From positions 1-7,390 of the forward strand of contig CANRMG010000090.1 in the NCBI GenBank assembly GCA_947631675.1: a DNA stretch of 7,390 bases, written 5' to 3'. How positions within the stretch are numbered: the first letter of the stretch is position 1; each line of letters opens with the position of its first letter. The notes under the pieces are model-generated. The model searched no databases. It had not been told where the DNA came from and saw only the letters and a program-made list of their open reading frames with translations. Made by a program: the position numbers and the translations under genes. This document shows positions 1 to 6,544 of the stretch, in pieces. Source of the stretch: an uncultured Oscillospiraceae bacterium (lineage in GTDB: Bacteria > Bacillota_A > Clostridia > Oscillospirales > Oscillospiraceae).

Positions 1-215
1 AGGCCCGGGGGGCCGTGGAGCAGCACGTGGTCCAGGGGCTCGTTGCGCAGCTTCGCTGCCTGGATGAACACGGCCAGATTGTCCTTCGCCTTCTCCTGGC
101 CGGTATAGTCCTCCAGGCGCTTGGGCCGCAGGGAGGCCTCGGTCACGTCCTCCGGCTGGAAGGCGGCGGTGGTGAGGATCTGCTCGGGACCCTCATCGGA
201 AAAGTTGATGCTCAC
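1..215 (-). CDS. ruvB: RuvB, Holliday junction branch-migration ATPase (5' part, runs off the left edge)
   Basis: RuvB is the AAA+ motor that forms hexameric rings on DNA arms flanking a RuvA-bound Holliday junction and drives branch migration during recombinational repair. I read this frame directly from the minus strand: 71 full codons from a GTG at 215-213, beginning (M)[14 protein letters not shown]. The typical RuvB signature [13 protein letters not shown] lies at residues 28-40, followed by the helix [16 protein letters not shown], and LLHGPPG at 65-71 is the start of Walker A, cut by the window edge. The GTG start is supported by GGAGG at 223-227 with a 7-base spacer; I see no ATG start with a comparable site. 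It starts 13 bases after the ruvA stop, the widest gap in the window, and follows ruvC and ruvA in the same direction. The rest of the ATPase and the winged-helix domain lie outside the window. Confidence 0.95.
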   Translation of the reverse strand, partial: MSINFSDEGPEQILTTAAFQPEDVTEASLRPKRLEDYTGQEKAKDNLAVFIQAAKLRNEPLDHVLLHGPPG

Positions 216-222
216 AGGGGAC

Positions 223-227
223 CCTCC
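223..227 (-). promoter_or_regulatory. Ribosome binding site of the GTG-started ruvB
   Basis: GGAGG on the minus strand, 7 bases before the GTG at 215, lies in the 13-base gap between ruvA and ruvB. It is the main reason to accept the GTG as the ruvB start. Confidence 0.75.
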
Positions 228-228
228 C

Positions 229-837
229 TCACTTCATCATGCCGCGCAGAGCGGCCCGAATGGTGTCCTCCAAACTCATGCTCTCCAAGTCCAGACCCTT
301 CACCGCCGCGGCGCACTCCGCCCGGCTGTAGCCCAGCACGGTCAGCGCACTCATCACGTCAGCCAGCTTCGTGTGATCCCCGCTGTCCGCCGCTGCGGCA
401 ACGGGCCCGCCGGCTGCAGGGGCCAAATCGCCGGACTGCTTCTGGATCTTGTCTTTCAGCTCCAATATGATCCGCTGGGCGAGGCGCTTGCCCACGCCTG
501 GCGCGGCCGTCAGGGCGCGCTCGTCGTCGGACATGATGGCCGTACACACCCTCTCCGGGGTGTTGGACGACAGGATTGCGATGGCCACCTTCGGACCCAC
601 GCCGGACACGGAGATGAGCATCTCAAAGCACCGCTTCTCCCCCGCCGTGGCGAAGCCGTACAGGTCAAAGGCGTCCTCCCGGACCTGCTCGCAGATATAT
701 AGTTTGGCGTTCTCGCCCCGGCGGAGCTGGCCCATGGTGTAGGCAGTGGTGTTCACCGCGAAGCCCACGCCGCCGCACTCGATGACGGCGAGACCCGGCT
801 CCAGGTCGGTGACGGTGCCATTCAGATGGTGGAACAT
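229..837 (-). CDS. ruvA: RuvA, Holliday junction DNA-binding subunit
   Basis: RuvA forms tetramers that clamp the four-way junction in a square planar form and loads RuvB rings for branch migration. The protein is 202 residues, normal for the family (about 200). Starting at MFHHLNGTV, residues 1-62 are the OB-fold domain (with DAFDLYGF at 55-62). Residues 65-130 hold the two helix-hairpin-helix motifs, SGVGPKVA at 78-85 and APGVGKRLA at 112-120. An Ala/Gly/Pro-rich linker follows at about 135-153, then the small RuvB-contacting domain III at about 155-202 with [16 protein letters not shown]. An upstream in-frame ATG at 891 would add 18 basic residues that are shadow sequence of ruvC. The ATG at 837 is chosen because it begins the conserved domain and has GGAGG at 844-848, 6 bases away. 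The start overlaps the ruvC end by 16 bases, which suggests translational coupling. Confidence 0.97.
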   Translation of the reverse strand: MFHHLNGTVTDLEPGLAVIECGGVGFAVNTTAYTMGQLRRGENAKLYICEQVREDAFDLYGFATAGEKRCFEMLISVSGVGPKVAIAILSSNTPERVCTAIMSDDERALTAAPGVGKRLAQRIILELKDKIQKQSGDLAPAAGGPVAAAADSGDHTKLADVMSALTVLGYSRAECAAAVKGLDLESMSLEDTIRAALRGMMK

Positions 838-1337
838 GCGTCCCCTCCTCCTTCCGCAGTGAGCCTGCTGGTCATGCTCCTGGCGTGGCATATGGCCAGG
901 GCCAGGGCGTCCGCCGCGTCGTCGGGCTTGGGCGGCGAGGCCATGTTCAAAAGCCGCTGGACCATGTAGATGACCTGGTTTTTCTTGGCGTTTCCGTAGC
1001 CCACCACCGCCTGCTTCACCTGCATGGGCGTGTACTCATAAACTGGCACGCCGCTGCGGTAGCAGCTGAGCAGTATGACGCCCCGGCCGTGGGCCACGGC
1101 GATGCCGGTGGTGATATTCTTGGAGAAGAACAGCTCCGCCACGGATATGGCATCCGGCGAAAAGGTCACGATGAGCTCATTGAGGTCGTTGTAGATCATG
1201 TCCAGCCGTGGCGACAGGGGCGTATTGGGGGGCGTGGTGATGGCTCCGCAGGCAACGTAGGTGTTCCTGCCCTTCACCGCGTCGATCACGCCGAAGCCCA
1301 CGGTGCCCACGCCGGGGTCGATGCCCAGGATCCTCAC
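822..1337 (-). CDS. ruvC: RuvC, Holliday junction resolvase endonuclease
   Basis: RuvC is a dimeric, metal-dependent endonuclease with an RNase H-like fold that nicks two opposing strands of a Holliday junction held by RuvAB. The protein has 171 residues, a usual length. All four catalytic acidic positions are visible: Asp7 in RILGIDPG, Glu68 in AELFFSKN, and Asp140 and Asp143 in PDDAADALA. VKQAVVGYGNAKKNQV at 107-122 matches the conserved DNA-contacting stretch. The start is a GTG at 1337-1335, overlapping the ribF stop as GTGA (4-base overlap), with a GGGGAGGGGA-type purine run just upstream. The last residues (about 155-171) are a non-conserved tail that runs into the ruvA start. The immediate ruvA and ruvB neighbours place it in a complete ruvCAB resolvasome cluster. 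Confidence 0.97.
   Translation of the reverse strand: MRILGIDPGVGTVGFGVIDAVKGRNTYVACGAITTPPNTPLSPRLDMIYNDLNELIVTFSPDAISVAELFFSKNITTGIAVAHGRGVILLSCYRSGVPVYEYTPMQVKQAVVGYGNAKKNQVIYMVQRLLNMASPPKPDDAADALALAICHARSMTSRLTAEGGGDACSTI
844..851 (-). promoter_or_regulatory. Ribosome binding site deciding the ruvA start
   Basis: Two overlapping GGAGG motifs on the minus strand (844-848 and 847-851) lie 6 and 9 bases upstream of the ATG at 837, inside the end of ruvC. They support starting RuvA at MFHHLNG and not at the upstream ATG. Confidence 0.75.
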
Positions 1338-2242
1338 AGCGCGTCCCCTCCCCTGGCAAAGTACAGGCGTGTCGCCTCGATGTCCGAGCGGATCTGCGCC
1401 GCCAGAGCCTCCTGGGACGGGAAGCGGGTCTCGTCCCGCAAAAAGGCCAGCAGATCGATGCGCACGTCGGCGCCATAGAGCTCGCCCTCGAAATCCAAAA
1501 GATTTGTCTCCACCGTCACGTGACCGTCGTCACGGAAGGTGGGACGGACGCCTATGTTCGTGATAGCGGGATGGGGCCCGTCGGGCAGCCATGCCCTGGT
1601 AGCATACACCCCGTGCCGGGGCACGATGACCCCTGACGGGATGGGAAAATTGATGGTGGGTATGCCCATGCGGCGGCCACGCTCATAGCCGTGGATCACC
1701 GTGTCCGACACGGAATAGGGGTGGCCCAGGAACCGGGTCGCCTCCTTCATGTCTCCGGCAGTCACAAGCCGGCGGATATAGGTGGAGCTGACCACCACGC
1801 CGTCCAGCAGGACCGGCGGCACGATGTCGCAGCCGATGCCACGCTCGCCGCACCAGGCGGCGATGCGCTGAGCACGCCCTTCGCCCCGCCAGCCGCAGGA
1901 GAAGTCGTGGCCCATCACCAGATGCGCCGCACCCATATCCTCCACCACCGAGCGGATGAACTCCTCCCAGGGGGTCTGCATGAACTGGCGGTCGAAGTGC
2001 ATGGTGATCACGTCGTCGATGCCCGCCACCCGGCGAATGAGCTCCTGCCGGCCGGCGGTGGTGCTCAGAAGGGGCACCTCCGTGCCGAATACCACCGCGT
2101 CGGGGTGGGCGTCGAAGGTGATGACCGCGGGCCGGGCGTCATGCTCCTTCGCCCGCTGGCAGGCCAGGGACATGAGGGCCTGGTGTCCCATATGTACCCC
2201 GTCGAAAAAGCCAAGGGCCACGGCCCGTCTGATGCCGCTCAT
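1334..2242 (-). CDS. ribF: RibF, bifunctional riboflavin kinase / FAD synthetase
   Basis: RibF phosphorylates riboflavin to FMN with its C-terminal flavokinase domain, then adenylates FMN to FAD with its N-terminal nucleotidyltransferase domain. The protein is 302 residues from the ATG at 2242, close to the family's usual 305-320. The nucleotidyltransferase domain shows GFFDGVHMGH at 11-20, TFDAHPD at 42-48 and SSTYIRR at 152-158. The kinase domain shows GRRMGIPTINF at 189-199 (the PTxN motif), NIGVRPTF at 229-236 and VETNLLDF at 244-251 with the probable catalytic Glu245, then LYG and the C-terminal helices. A longer reading frame extends upstream, but that part is shadow sequence of truB. 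GGAGG at 2250-2254, 7 bases from this ATG, fixes the start. It overlaps the truB stop as ATGA. In many Firmicutes this gene is followed by rpsO; here ruvC follows directly. Confidence 0.96.
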   Translation of the reverse strand: MSGIRRAVALGFFDGVHMGHQALMSLACQRAKEHDARPAVITFDAHPDAVVFGTEVPLLSTTAGRQELIRRVAGIDDVITMHFDRQFMQTPWEEFIRSVVEDMGAAHLVMGHDFSCGWRGEGRAQRIAAWCGERGIGCDIVPPVLLDGVVVSSTYIRRLVTAGDMKEATRFLGHPYSVSDTVIHGYERGRRMGIPTINFPIPSGVIVPRHGVYATRAWLPDGPHPAITNIGVRPTFRDDGHVTVETNLLDFEGELYGADVRIDLLAFLRDETRFPSQEALAAQIRSDIEATRLYFARGGDAL

Positions 2243-2931
2243 GGGGCCGCCTCCCTTCTGATCGTCTCCAGAGGCAGGGCACACCCTGCCGGATCGGCGC
2301 GTATCTCGTCCAGGGTATGGGCCTGGGAAATGGTGAACTGCCCGGCCCGGACCCGGCGCAGGGCGCTCATGCACCCGCCGCAGCCCAAGGCCTCGCCAAT
2401 ATCGGCGCAGAGCGTGCGGATATAGGTGCCCTTGGAGCACTCGATCTGAAGGCCCCAGTCCCCCGCCTCGTCCTGGTCCGTCAGTTCCAGACGGTAGATG
2501 GTGATGGGCCGGGGCTCACGCTCCACTTCACCGCCCCGGCGGGCGATCTCATAGAGCTTCTTGCCCCGGTGCTTGATGGCGGAGTACATGGGTGGCGTCT
2601 GCAGAATGGGCCCACGAAAGCGGTCCAGCACAGCCTCGATCTCCTCTTTTGTCCGCTCCGCAGGCTCTTGGCGCAGCACCGTGCCCCATATGTCCTGGGT
2701 GTCTGTGACGGTGCCCAGACGCATACGGGCCGCGTATTCCTTGGAATCGTTCTCGGCGTACTTGGCCAGCTTCGTGCCCTTCCCCGCCAGGACCACGAGC
2801 AGGCCCGTGGCGTTTGGGTCCAACGTGCCCGTGTGGCCTACATGCTTTTCGTGCAGGACGTTCCGCAGATGGGCGCACACGTCCATGCTGGTCCAGTCCA
2901 TGGGCTTGTCCACCAGGAACACGCCGTCCAT
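2239..2931 (-). CDS. truB: TruB, tRNA pseudouridine-55 synthase, short form without C-terminal PUA-type region
   Basis: TruB converts U55 in the T-loop of tRNAs to pseudouridine and also acts as a tRNA folding chaperone. Catalytic-domain motifs are all present (numbering from ATG 2931): VDKPMDWTS at 7-15, GHTGTLDPNATG at 32-43 with the catalytic Asp38, TPPMYSAIKHRGKKLYE at 112-128, SKGTYIRTL at 166-174, and the SALRRVRAGQF stretch at 189-199. The protein is only 230 residues, while well-known TruBs are about 300-315. It ends at LPLETIRREAAP, roughly where the end of the catalytic fold and the C-terminal PUA-type domain should follow. The stop overlaps the ribF ATG, so no remnant lies downstream in another frame. 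A GTG at 2934 is directly upstream, but GGAGG at 2939-2943 is 7 bases from the ATG and only 4 from the GTG, so I prefer the ATG. The nrnA stop and this start share one base (TGATG). Confidence 0.94.
   Translation of the reverse strand: MDGVFLVDKPMDWTSMDVCAHLRNVLHEKHVGHTGTLDPNATGLLVVLAGKGTKLAKYAENDSKEYAARMRLGTVTDTQDIWGTVLRQEPAERTKEEIEAVLDRFRGPILQTPPMYSAIKHRGKKLYEIARRGGEVEREPRPITIYRLELTDQDEAGDWGLQIECSKGTYIRTLCADIGEALGCGGCMSALRRVRAGQFTISQAHTLDEIRADPAGCALPLETIRREAAP
2250..2254 (-). promoter_or_regulatory. Ribosome binding site deciding the ribF start
   Basis: GGAGG on the minus strand sits 7 bases upstream of the ATG at 2242. It shows that ribF starts immediately at the truB stop and that the longer open frame upstream is not used. 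Confidence 0.75.
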
Positions 2932-3875
2932 CACATGGCCTCCAGGATGTCCCAGACGATCACGTCGCGTGTCTCGTCCGGGTCAGAATGGACGGTGCAG
3001 CCCGCGGCCATCTTGTGGCCGCCGCCTCCGTGCAGGGCGCATATCGCGGCGGAGTCGAAGTCCTCCCCGCTGCGCAGGCTCACCTTGCACAGTTTCGGTC
3101 CCAGTTCCCGGATGGTGACGGATACCTTGTTGCCCGCCACACGCCCGGCCAGGGACGCCAGATCCTCGCAGTCATCCTCCGTGGCGCCGCTCTCGGCCAT
3201 CATATCCAGGGTGACGGTAGCTACGGTGACACAGCCGTCGTCCCCATAGCGTTTCATGCCGGTATAGATCATGCCCTCCAGCATGAGCCGGGAATAAGAG
3301 AATGTGCGGAAAAGGAGTTTATTGAGCCGTTTGTAGTCCGCGCCGGCCTCCATGAGCTCCGCCGCGGCCCGGTGGGTGTCGGGCTTGGTGTTGGCATAGA
3401 CGAAGCAGCCGCAGTCGGTGCTGACGGCCATATAGAGAAGATCCGCCTCCGTCTTGTCGATCCCGCCCAGGGCCAGCTTTCCCAGTTCCAGTATGATCTC
3501 GCCGCAGGATGCCTTCTCCGGCATGCACAGAAGATTCTCCGCGTACTCCGAGTTGGTGGGATGGTGGTCTATGCAAAGACCGATGGAACCGCCGCTGAAT
3601 CCCTCCGGGAAGAGGTTCTCCGACGCCAGGTCCACGCTCAGGAGCGTCAGCGGCTCAAAGCCCGGCGGCGCCAGGAACGGCGCCACATAGGGCTCATAGG
3701 CGGCCGTCACCTGGGGATTGGGGTACATAAACGCCACCTTCCCCATCCGGCGCAGGATATGACAAAGGGCGGCGGCACTTCCAAGCGTGTCGCCGTCCGG
3801 GCGGATATGCGTCAAGAGCAGGTATCCGTCGTTGTCATTCAAATAGTCCAGGCATTCATTGAGAGTCATCGTCAT
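2931..3875 (-). CDS. nrnA: NrnA-type DHH/DHHA1 phosphoesterase (oligoribonuclease / pAp phosphatase family)
   Basis: NrnA-type enzymes degrade short oligoribonucleotides left by RNA decay and, in Bacillus, also dephosphorylate 3'-phosphoadenosine 5'-phosphate. The protein is 314 residues from the ATG at 3875; B. subtilis NrnA is about the same length. DHH domain motifs are HIRPDGD at 23-29, SVDLAS at 80-85, the signature DHH at 103-105 (in CIDHHPTN) and STDCG at 152-156. The C-terminal DHHA1 domain carries the substrate-binding GGGGHKMAAG at 283-292. These residues would bind the two Mn2+ ions and the nucleotide. The open frame extends upstream to 4052, but that extension lies inside rbfA and is shadow sequence. 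A second ATG at 3869 is possible. The chosen start overlaps rbfA by 20 bases and has only a weak GGAT upstream, so translation probably depends on coupling to rbfA. Substrate preference (nanoRNA, pAp or cyclic-dinucleotide-derived linear dinucleotides) cannot be settled from sequence. Confidence 0.93.
   Translation of the reverse strand: MTMTLNECLDYLNDNDGYLLLTHIRPDGDTLGSAAALCHILRRMGKVAFMYPNPQVTAAYEPYVAPFLAPPGFEPLTLLSVDLASENLFPEGFSGGSIGLCIDHHPTNSEYAENLLCMPEKASCGEIILELGKLALGGIDKTEADLLYMAVSTDCGCFVYANTKPDTHRAAAELMEAGADYKRLNKLLFRTFSYSRLMLEGMIYTGMKRYGDDGCVTVATVTLDMMAESGATEDDCEDLASLAGRVAGNKVSVTIRELGPKLCKVSLRSGEDFDSAAICALHGGGGHKMAAGCTVHSDPDETRDVIVWDILEAM
2939..2943 (-). promoter_or_regulatory. Ribosome binding site deciding the truB start
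   Basis: The minus strand reads GGAGG inside the last codons of nrnA. The spacer is 7 bases to the ATG at 2931 but only 4 to the adjacent GTG at 2934, which favours the ATG and gives a TGATG stop-start junction. Confidence 0.75.
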
Positions 3876-4221
3876 GTTGAATATCCAAATCGTTGATGAG
3901 TTGATTGATATAGGCCCCGTGGGCGATGGAGTCGTCCAGCAGGAACGTGAGTTCCGGGGTATACCGAAGGTCCAGGCTCTGGCCCAGCTCCCGCCGCAGG
4001 TACCCTGACGCGGAGCGCAGGCCACGCATGAGCTCCTTTTCGTCAAACTCACCCAGCACGCTCACATACACCTTGCAGTGGCGCAGGTCCGTAGTGGTGT
4101 CAGTGTGGGTAACGGTGAGCATGGAGCCCTGGTGCAGGCGTGGATCCTTCACGTCCCGCAGCTTCTCCGCCAGAACACGGCGGATGTCGTCGTTGATACG
4201 GTCGATGTGGTGATTAGGCAT
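3856..4221 (-). CDS. rbfA: RbfA, 30S ribosome-binding factor
   Basis: RbfA is a small KH-fold protein that binds immature 30S subunits near helix 1 and the 3' end of 16S rRNA and aids late maturation, especially in the cold. The protein is 121 residues, typical for the family. The N-terminal RINDDIRRVLAEKLRDVKDPRL contains the conserved KDPR at 25-28. KVYVSV at 50-55 is the central strand, and RYTPELTFLLDDSI in the C-terminal half is the usual family signature. The extreme C-terminus is acidic (DIQHDDDSQ). The ATG at 4221 overlaps the infB stop by 8 bases and has GGAG at 4229-4232, 7 bases upstream. In B. subtilis ylxP lies between infB and rbfA; here no such gene is present. Confidence 0.97.
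   Translation of the reverse strand: MPNHHIDRINDDIRRVLAEKLRDVKDPRLHQGSMLTVTHTDTTTDLRHCKVYVSVLGEFDEKELMRGLRSASGYLRRELGQSLDLRYTPELTFLLDDSIAHGAYINQLINDLDIQHDDDSQ
3942..3955. repeat. Perfect inverted repeat GGAAC-N4-GTTCC within rbfA
   Basis: The sequence GGAACGTGAGTTCC has perfect 5-base arms around a 4-base centre and contains the GAAC-N4-GTTC core of the Gram-positive LexA (DinR) box. It lies inside the rbfA coding region, encoding Pro-Glu-Leu-Thr-Phe on the minus strand, about 67 bases upstream of the nrnA start. I found no other exact copy of the core in the window. The structure is certain; a regulatory role is speculative. Confidence 0.25.
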
Positions 4222-6544
4222 TGATCTGCTCCATCACAAAGCATTCGATGACGTCCTGTTCCTTGATGTCGTTGAACTTATCCACCTGCATGCCGCACTC
4301 ATAGCCGGCGGCCACCTCCCGCACGTCGTCCTTGAACCGGCGCAGAGAGGCAAGATCGCCCTCGTAGACCACGATGTTGTCCCGCAGGACCCGGACCTTG
4401 CAGCTTCTCTGGATCTTGCCGTCCAGCACATAGCAGCCGCAGACGGTGCCCACCTTGGAGACCTTGTAGGTCTGGCGGACCTCGGCGTGACCGATGATCT
4501 TCTCCTGGTACTTGGGGGCCAGCATGCCCTTCATGGCCGCTTCGATCTCGTTGATGCAGTCGTAGATGACCCGGTACAGGCGGATATCCACATGGTCCCG
4601 GGAGGCACTGTCCCGGGCGGCGTTGTCGGGCCGCACGTTGAAACCCACGATCACGGCGCCGGAGGTGGAGGCCAGCATCACGTCGGACTCGTTGATGGCG
4701 CCCACGGCACAGTGGATGACCTTTACCCGGACCTCCTCGTTGGACAGCTTCTCCAGCGAGGCCTTCACCGCCTCGGCGCTGCCCTTCACGTCGGCTTTGA
4801 CGATGATGTTGAAGTCCTTCATCTCGCCCTCCTGGATGCGGGCGAACAGGTCGTCCAGGGACACCTTCTTGGGGGAAGTATTGGCGGCCAGCTTTGCCTT
4901 GGCCTTCCTCTCCTCCACCAGCTCACGGGCCATGCGCTCGTCGGCCACGGCGTTGAAGTTGTCGCCGGCGTTGGGCACCTCGCTCATGCCAGCGATCTCC
5001 ACAGGCACGGAGGGGCCCGCCTCGGTGACTCGGCGGCCCTTGTCGTTGATCATGGTGCGCACCCGGCCCACCGCCGTGCCGGCGATGATCACGTCGCCCT
5101 GATGCAGGGTGCCGTTCTGGACAAGCACGGTCATGATGGGGCCGCGGCCCTTGTCCAGCCGCGCCTCGATGACGGCGCCGCTGGCGGCCCGGTCGGGGTT
5201 TGCCTTCAAGCCCAGCATCTCGGTCTGCAGGGCCAGCATCTCTAAAAGCTCCTCCACGCCCTGGCCGGTCTTGGCGGAAATGGGACACACGATCGTCTCG
5301 CCGCCCCACTCCTCGGGCACCAGGTCATACTCGGTCAGCTCCTGCTTCACCCGGTCAGGATTGGCGCCGGGCAGATCCATTTTGTTGATGGCCACGACGA
5401 TGGGGATATTGGCTGCCTTGGCGTGGTTGATGGATTCCACAGTCTGGGGCTTAATGCCCTCTGTGGCGGCCACGACCAGAATAGCTACGTCCGTCACCAT
5501 GGCGCCCCGGGCGCGCATGGAGGTGAACGCCTCATGGCCCGGCGTATCCAGGAACGTGACAGGATTGCCGCCGATGTCCACCACGTAGGCGCCGATGGCC
5601 TGGGTGATGCCGCCGGCCTCGCCGGCCGCCACCTTCGTGTTGCGGATATAGTCCAAAAGGGACGTCTTGCCGTGGTCCACGTGGCCCATGACCACCACCA
5701 CAGGGGCGCGGGGAGCCAACTCTTCGTCCGTATCCACATGGTCGTCGATGAGCTTCTCCTCCACGGTCACGACCACTTCGTGCTCGATCTTGCAGTTGAA
5801 CTCCATGGCGACCAGAGCCGCGGTATCGTAGTCGATCACGTCCGGCAGGCCTGCCATGACGCCCATCTTGATGAGCTTGCGGACCACCTCGGCGCCGCTC
5901 TTTTTCATGCGCACAGCCAGCTCCTGCACGGAGATCTCGTCGGGGATCTGCACGCGGGTGGGCGCCTTCTTGGCGATCTCGAACTGGAGGCGCTGCATCT
6001 TGTCGCGCTCCTCCTGACGCCGTTTGGCGCTGGCGGCGGCGGTATTCTGGCGCTGCTTGTTCTTGTTGCCGATCTTCTCCTTGCCCCGCTTCATCTTGTC
6101 GGCCTTGTCGCCGGCCATGCGGTCGAAGCGCTCGTCATATTTGGAGAGATTCGTGTTGGCGCTGCCCCGGGTGTCCACCACCTTCTTCTCCGGCATCTGC
6201 CGGGGCACATGGGGCTTTTCAGGCTTGGGCTGTTTGGGTTGCTGGGAAGCCTGGGCCTGGGCCGCAGGCGCGCTCTGGGGCGCCTTCTGGGCGCCGCTGG
6301 GGGCCGCGGGCTGCTCGGCCTTGGGAGCGGCGGGCTTGGCCGTGTCGGCAAATACCTCGGCGATGCTCTCCACCTGGTTATGCTGGGTCATGTACTCGAA
6401 GATGATGCTGAGCTCCTCGTCCTCCAGCACCTGCATATGGTTCTTGGGGGTCGTGGCATACTCGGTCAGTATCTCCGTGATGACCTTGGAGGTGACGCCA
6501 AAATCCTTGGCCACCTCATGCACGCGGTATTTTATCAAGCTCAT
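4214..6544 (-). CDS. infB: IF-2, translation initiation factor 2
   Basis: IF-2 is the GTPase that places fMet-tRNA on the 30S subunit and promotes 50S joining. The protein is 776 residues. Residues 1-55 are the first IF2 N-terminal subdomain (KYRVHEVAKDFGV). Residues about 66-118 are a low-complexity Ala/Pro/Gln linker, and 140-195 are a Lys/Arg-rich charged stretch. Residues 200-255 are the second N-terminal subdomain (ISVQELAVRMKKSG). The G domain starts near 279: G1 GHVDHGKT at 287-294, switch I GGITQ at 311-315, G3 DTPGH at 333-337, G4 NKMD at 387-390, G5 SAK at 423-425. Domain II follows with KGRGP, then domain III (IVKADVKGSAEA, about 581-592) and the fMet-tRNA-binding C domain (VRQTYKVSKVGTVCGCYV). 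Residue 316 is Ala where His is usual. The ATG overlaps the ylxQ stop as ATGA, with AGGAGG at 6552-6557 spaced 7 bases, among the strongest ribosome binding sites in the window. Confidence 0.99.
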   Translation of the reverse strand: MSLIKYRVHEVAKDFGVTSKVITEILTEYATTPKNHMQVLEDEELSIIFEYMTQHNQVESIAEVFADTAKPAAPKAEQPAAPSGAQKAPQSAPAAQAQASQQPKQPKPEKPHVPRQMPEKKVVDTRGSANTNLSKYDERFDRMAGDKADKMKRGKEKIGNKNKQRQNTAAASAKRRQEERDKMQRLQFEIAKKAPTRVQIPDEISVQELAVRMKKSGAEVVRKLIKMGVMAGLPDVIDYDTAALVAMEFNCKIEHEVVVTVEEKLIDDHVDTDEELAPRAPVVVVMGHVDHGKTSLLDYIRNTKVAAGEAGGITQAIGAYVVDIGGNPVTFLDTPGHEAFTSMRARGAMVTDVAILVVAATEGIKPQTVESINHAKAANIPIVVAINKMDLPGANPDRVKQELTEYDLVPEEWGGETIVCPISAKTGQGVEELLEMLALQTEMLGLKANPDRAASGAVIEARLDKGRGPIMTVLVQNGTLHQGDVIIAGTAVGRVRTMINDKGRRVTEAGPSVPVEIAGMSEVPNAGDNFNAVADERMARELVEERKAKAKLAANTSPKKVSLDDLFARIQEGEMKDFNIIVKADVKGSAEAVKASLEKLSNEEVRVKVIHCAVGAINESDVMLASTSGAVIVGFNVRPDNAARDSASRDHVDIRLYRVIYDCINEIEAAMKGMLAPKYQEKIIGHAEVRQTYKVSKVGTVCGCYVLDGKIQRSCKVRVLRDNIVVYEGDLASLRRFKDDVREVAAGYECGMQVDKFNDIKEQDVIECFVMEQINA
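6008..6015 (-). promoter_or_regulatory. Possible internal ribosome binding site for a short IF-2
   Basis: The minus strand reads AGGAGGAG, then 9 bases, then an in-frame ATG at 5998-5996 (Met183 of IF-2). Initiation there would give a 594-residue protein that keeps the second N-terminal subdomain and everything after it. Internal in-frame starts making shorter IF-2 forms are known for infB in E. coli and B. subtilis. The purine run also simply encodes Gln-Glu-Glu, so it may be accidental. Confidence 0.3.

Noticed and set aside
835..891. Upstream in-frame start of ruvA adding 18 residues (MPRQEHDQQAHC...)
   Set aside because: The extension is not RuvA-like and lies inside ruvC, while the ATG at 837 begins the conserved OB fold and has a strong ribosome binding site.
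1691..3249. Overlapping long plus-strand frames (1691-2425 and 2317-3249) opposite ribF, truB and nrnA
   Set aside because: They have no family motifs and lie wholly opposite well-supported genes. GC-rich codon use removes stop codons in the antisense frame.
3850..3945. Possible internal promoter for nrnA (TATATC and GATATT as -10 candidates)
   Set aside because: I could not find an acceptable -35 element at the right distance from either candidate, and both sequences are explained by rbfA codons.
4487..5245. Plus-strand open frame of 252 codons opposite the 3' half of infB
   Set aside because: It is dominated by His, Gly, Val and Leu in the antisense register of IF-2 codons and has no recognisable domain.
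5888..5906. Small GC palindrome (CGGCGCCG) followed by a short T run on the plus strand, terminator-like
   Set aside because: The stem is only a few base pairs, it lies inside infB on the non-transcribed sense, and no plus-strand gene ends there.
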